A DNA stretch of 64,000 bases, taken from contig JADGDY010000005.1 in the NCBI GenBank assembly GCA_016744655.1, positions 1 through 64,000 of the forward strand. Direction: 5' to 3'. Position 1 is the first letter of the stretch. Every line of letters begins with the position of its first letter. Of this stretch, positions 63,190 through 64,000 are shown in pieces. The notes below the pieces were generated by a model. The model was not told the DNA's origin. It made no database searches and worked only from the letters and a program-made list of their open reading frames with translations. Made by a program: the position numbers and the translations under genes. This stretch comes from Bacteroidales bacterium. Lineage in GTDB: Bacteria > Bacteroidota > Bacteroidia > Bacteroidales > UBA12170.

Positions 63190-63256
63190 ATGATTGTTTT
63201 TTCTTGATTTAAGATGGATTTTAAAGACCCTGACTTATGATGTTTTATTTTAAAAA

Positions 63257-64000
63257 TTATTCCATGTTTTCTACTATGAGTGCAGTCCCTTGGCCCCCTC
63301 CGATACATAAAGTAGCTAAACCTTTTTTAGCATGGCTTCTTTTCATTTCATATAATAGAGTAGTTAGTATTCTTGCTCCTGATGCTCCTATGGGATGCCC
63401 TAAGGATATAGCCCCTCCGTTTACATTGATTTTATTGACATCGCATTTTAAATCTCTAGCTACAGCAATAGATTGTGCCGCGAATGCTTCATTGGCCTCA
63501 ATAAGATCAATTTCGTCAATATGCATATTTATCTTTTTCAAAGCTTTTTCTGTAGCTGGAACAGGACCATAGCCCATAATTGCTGGATCGAGTGCTGCAC
63601 TGGCGTAGGAAAGAATCTTTGCCATTGGTTTTAAACCAAGCTCTTGAGCTTTGTCGGCTGACATGATAATTAGCATTGAAGCTCCGTCGTTGATACCTGA
63701 AGACGATGCTGCTGTTACAGTGCCATCTTTTTTGAATGCAGGTCTCAGTTTTTCTAGTTTTTCTAATTTAACGCCAGGTTTAGGGAATTCATCTGTGTCA
63801 ATCACAATAGGATCTCCTTTTCTTTGAGGAATTTCAATGGGGACTATCTCATCTTTAAACTTTCCGTCATTTTGAGCTTTTTCAGTTTTATTTTGACTTT
63901 TAACAGAGAACTGATCTTGTTCCTTTCGGCTAATATTCCATTGTTCAGCAATGTTTTCCGCAGTAATGCCCATATGATAATTGTTTATGGCATCAGTAAG
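63257..64000 (-). CDS. Acetyl-CoA C-acetyltransferase (thiolase), partial at right edge
   Basis: The reading frame continues through the right edge, so only the C-terminal ~247 residues are present ([21 protein letters not shown] onward); an internal ATG at 63973 is not the start. Motifs include NEAFAAQ, the [10 protein letters not shown] active-site His region and the CIGGGQG second catalytic Cys near the C-terminus. It matches biosynthetic-type thiolases (PhaA/ThlA), which interconvert two acetyl-CoA and acetoacetyl-CoA. The first catalytic Cys lies outside the window. It is the first visible gene of the leftward locus; more genes may lie upstream. Confidence 0.93.
   Translation of the reverse strand, partial: LTDAINNYHMGITAENIAEQWNISRKEQDQFSVKSQNKTEKAQNDGKFKDEIVPIEIPQRKGDPIVIDTDEFPKPGVKLEKLEKLRPAFKKDGTVTAASSSGINDGASMLIIMSADKAQELGLKPMAKILSYASAALDPAIMGYGPVPATEKALKKINMHIDEIDLIEANEAFAAQSIAVARDLKCDVNKINVNGGAISLGHPIGASGARILTTLLYEMKRSHAKKGLATLCIGGGQGTALIVENME

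Overview
This AT-rich window comes from a member of the Bacteroidota, probably a free-living or marine member of the class Bacteroidia or a relative. The evidence is six complete proteins plus one edge-truncated protein ending in type IX secretion system (T9SS) type A sorting domains, a complete Bat (Bacteroides aerotolerance) operon, several exact matches to the Bacteroidota -7 promoter element TAnnTTTG, and a BtuG/BtuB-type vitamin B12 locus. The genus cannot be read from the sequence. I saw no rRNA, tRNA, CRISPR array, phage or intact insertion sequence.

Layout. 1-6 kb: the tail of a T9SS cargo protein, an S9 peptidase and a secreted M14 carboxypeptidase. 6-12 kb: rsmA, then a conserved pair of a ~1000-residue TPR protein and an outer-membrane barrel. 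12-16 kb: two secreted T9SS proteins, one with BNR-like repeats and one with four fibronectin-III-like repeats, in one operon. 16.7-25.2 kb: moxR, a DUF58 gene, a membrane protein gene and batA-batB-batC-batD-batE, all on the minus strand behind one promoter. 25-35.5 kb: an MFS transporter, then a cobalamin operon reading leftward from a clear promoter and cobalamin riboswitch. It encodes a double-propeller T9SS protein, a T9SS protein with an Ig-like and a transcobalamin-like (DUF4430-like) region, a BtuB-like TonB receptor and a BtuG-like lipoprotein. 35.6-38.4 kb: a two-gene AlgJ/AlgI-type O-acetylation cassette. 38.4-53.6 kb: mixed single genes, including a penicillin-acylase-family enzyme, a CotH-family T9SS protein, a 2-oxoglutarate oxygenase, a ClC channel, three tandem barrel paralogues, pdxJ, an alpha/beta hydrolase and an arginase-fold protein with an altered metal site.

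53.7-64 kb holds a collinear minus-strand locus of nine genes: thiolase (running off the right edge), an acetoacetyl-CoA-reductase-like SDR, a sodium:solute symporter, an acetyl-CoA hydrolase/CoA-transferase, two ketoacyl-synthase-III-like proteins with altered catalytic triads, a lipoprotein, an outer-membrane barrel and an alpha/beta-hydrolase lipoprotein. I infer that the surface proteins release and admit a short acyl or 3-hydroxyacyl compound, the symporter imports it, the CoA-transferase activates it, and the reductase and thiolase connect it to acetyl-CoA. The role of the synthase-III pair is unknown. This locus and the T9SS-adapted B12 operon are the two most interesting parts of the window.

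Several intergenic gaps contain short degenerate repeat fragments of the kind scattered through Bacteroidota genomes.
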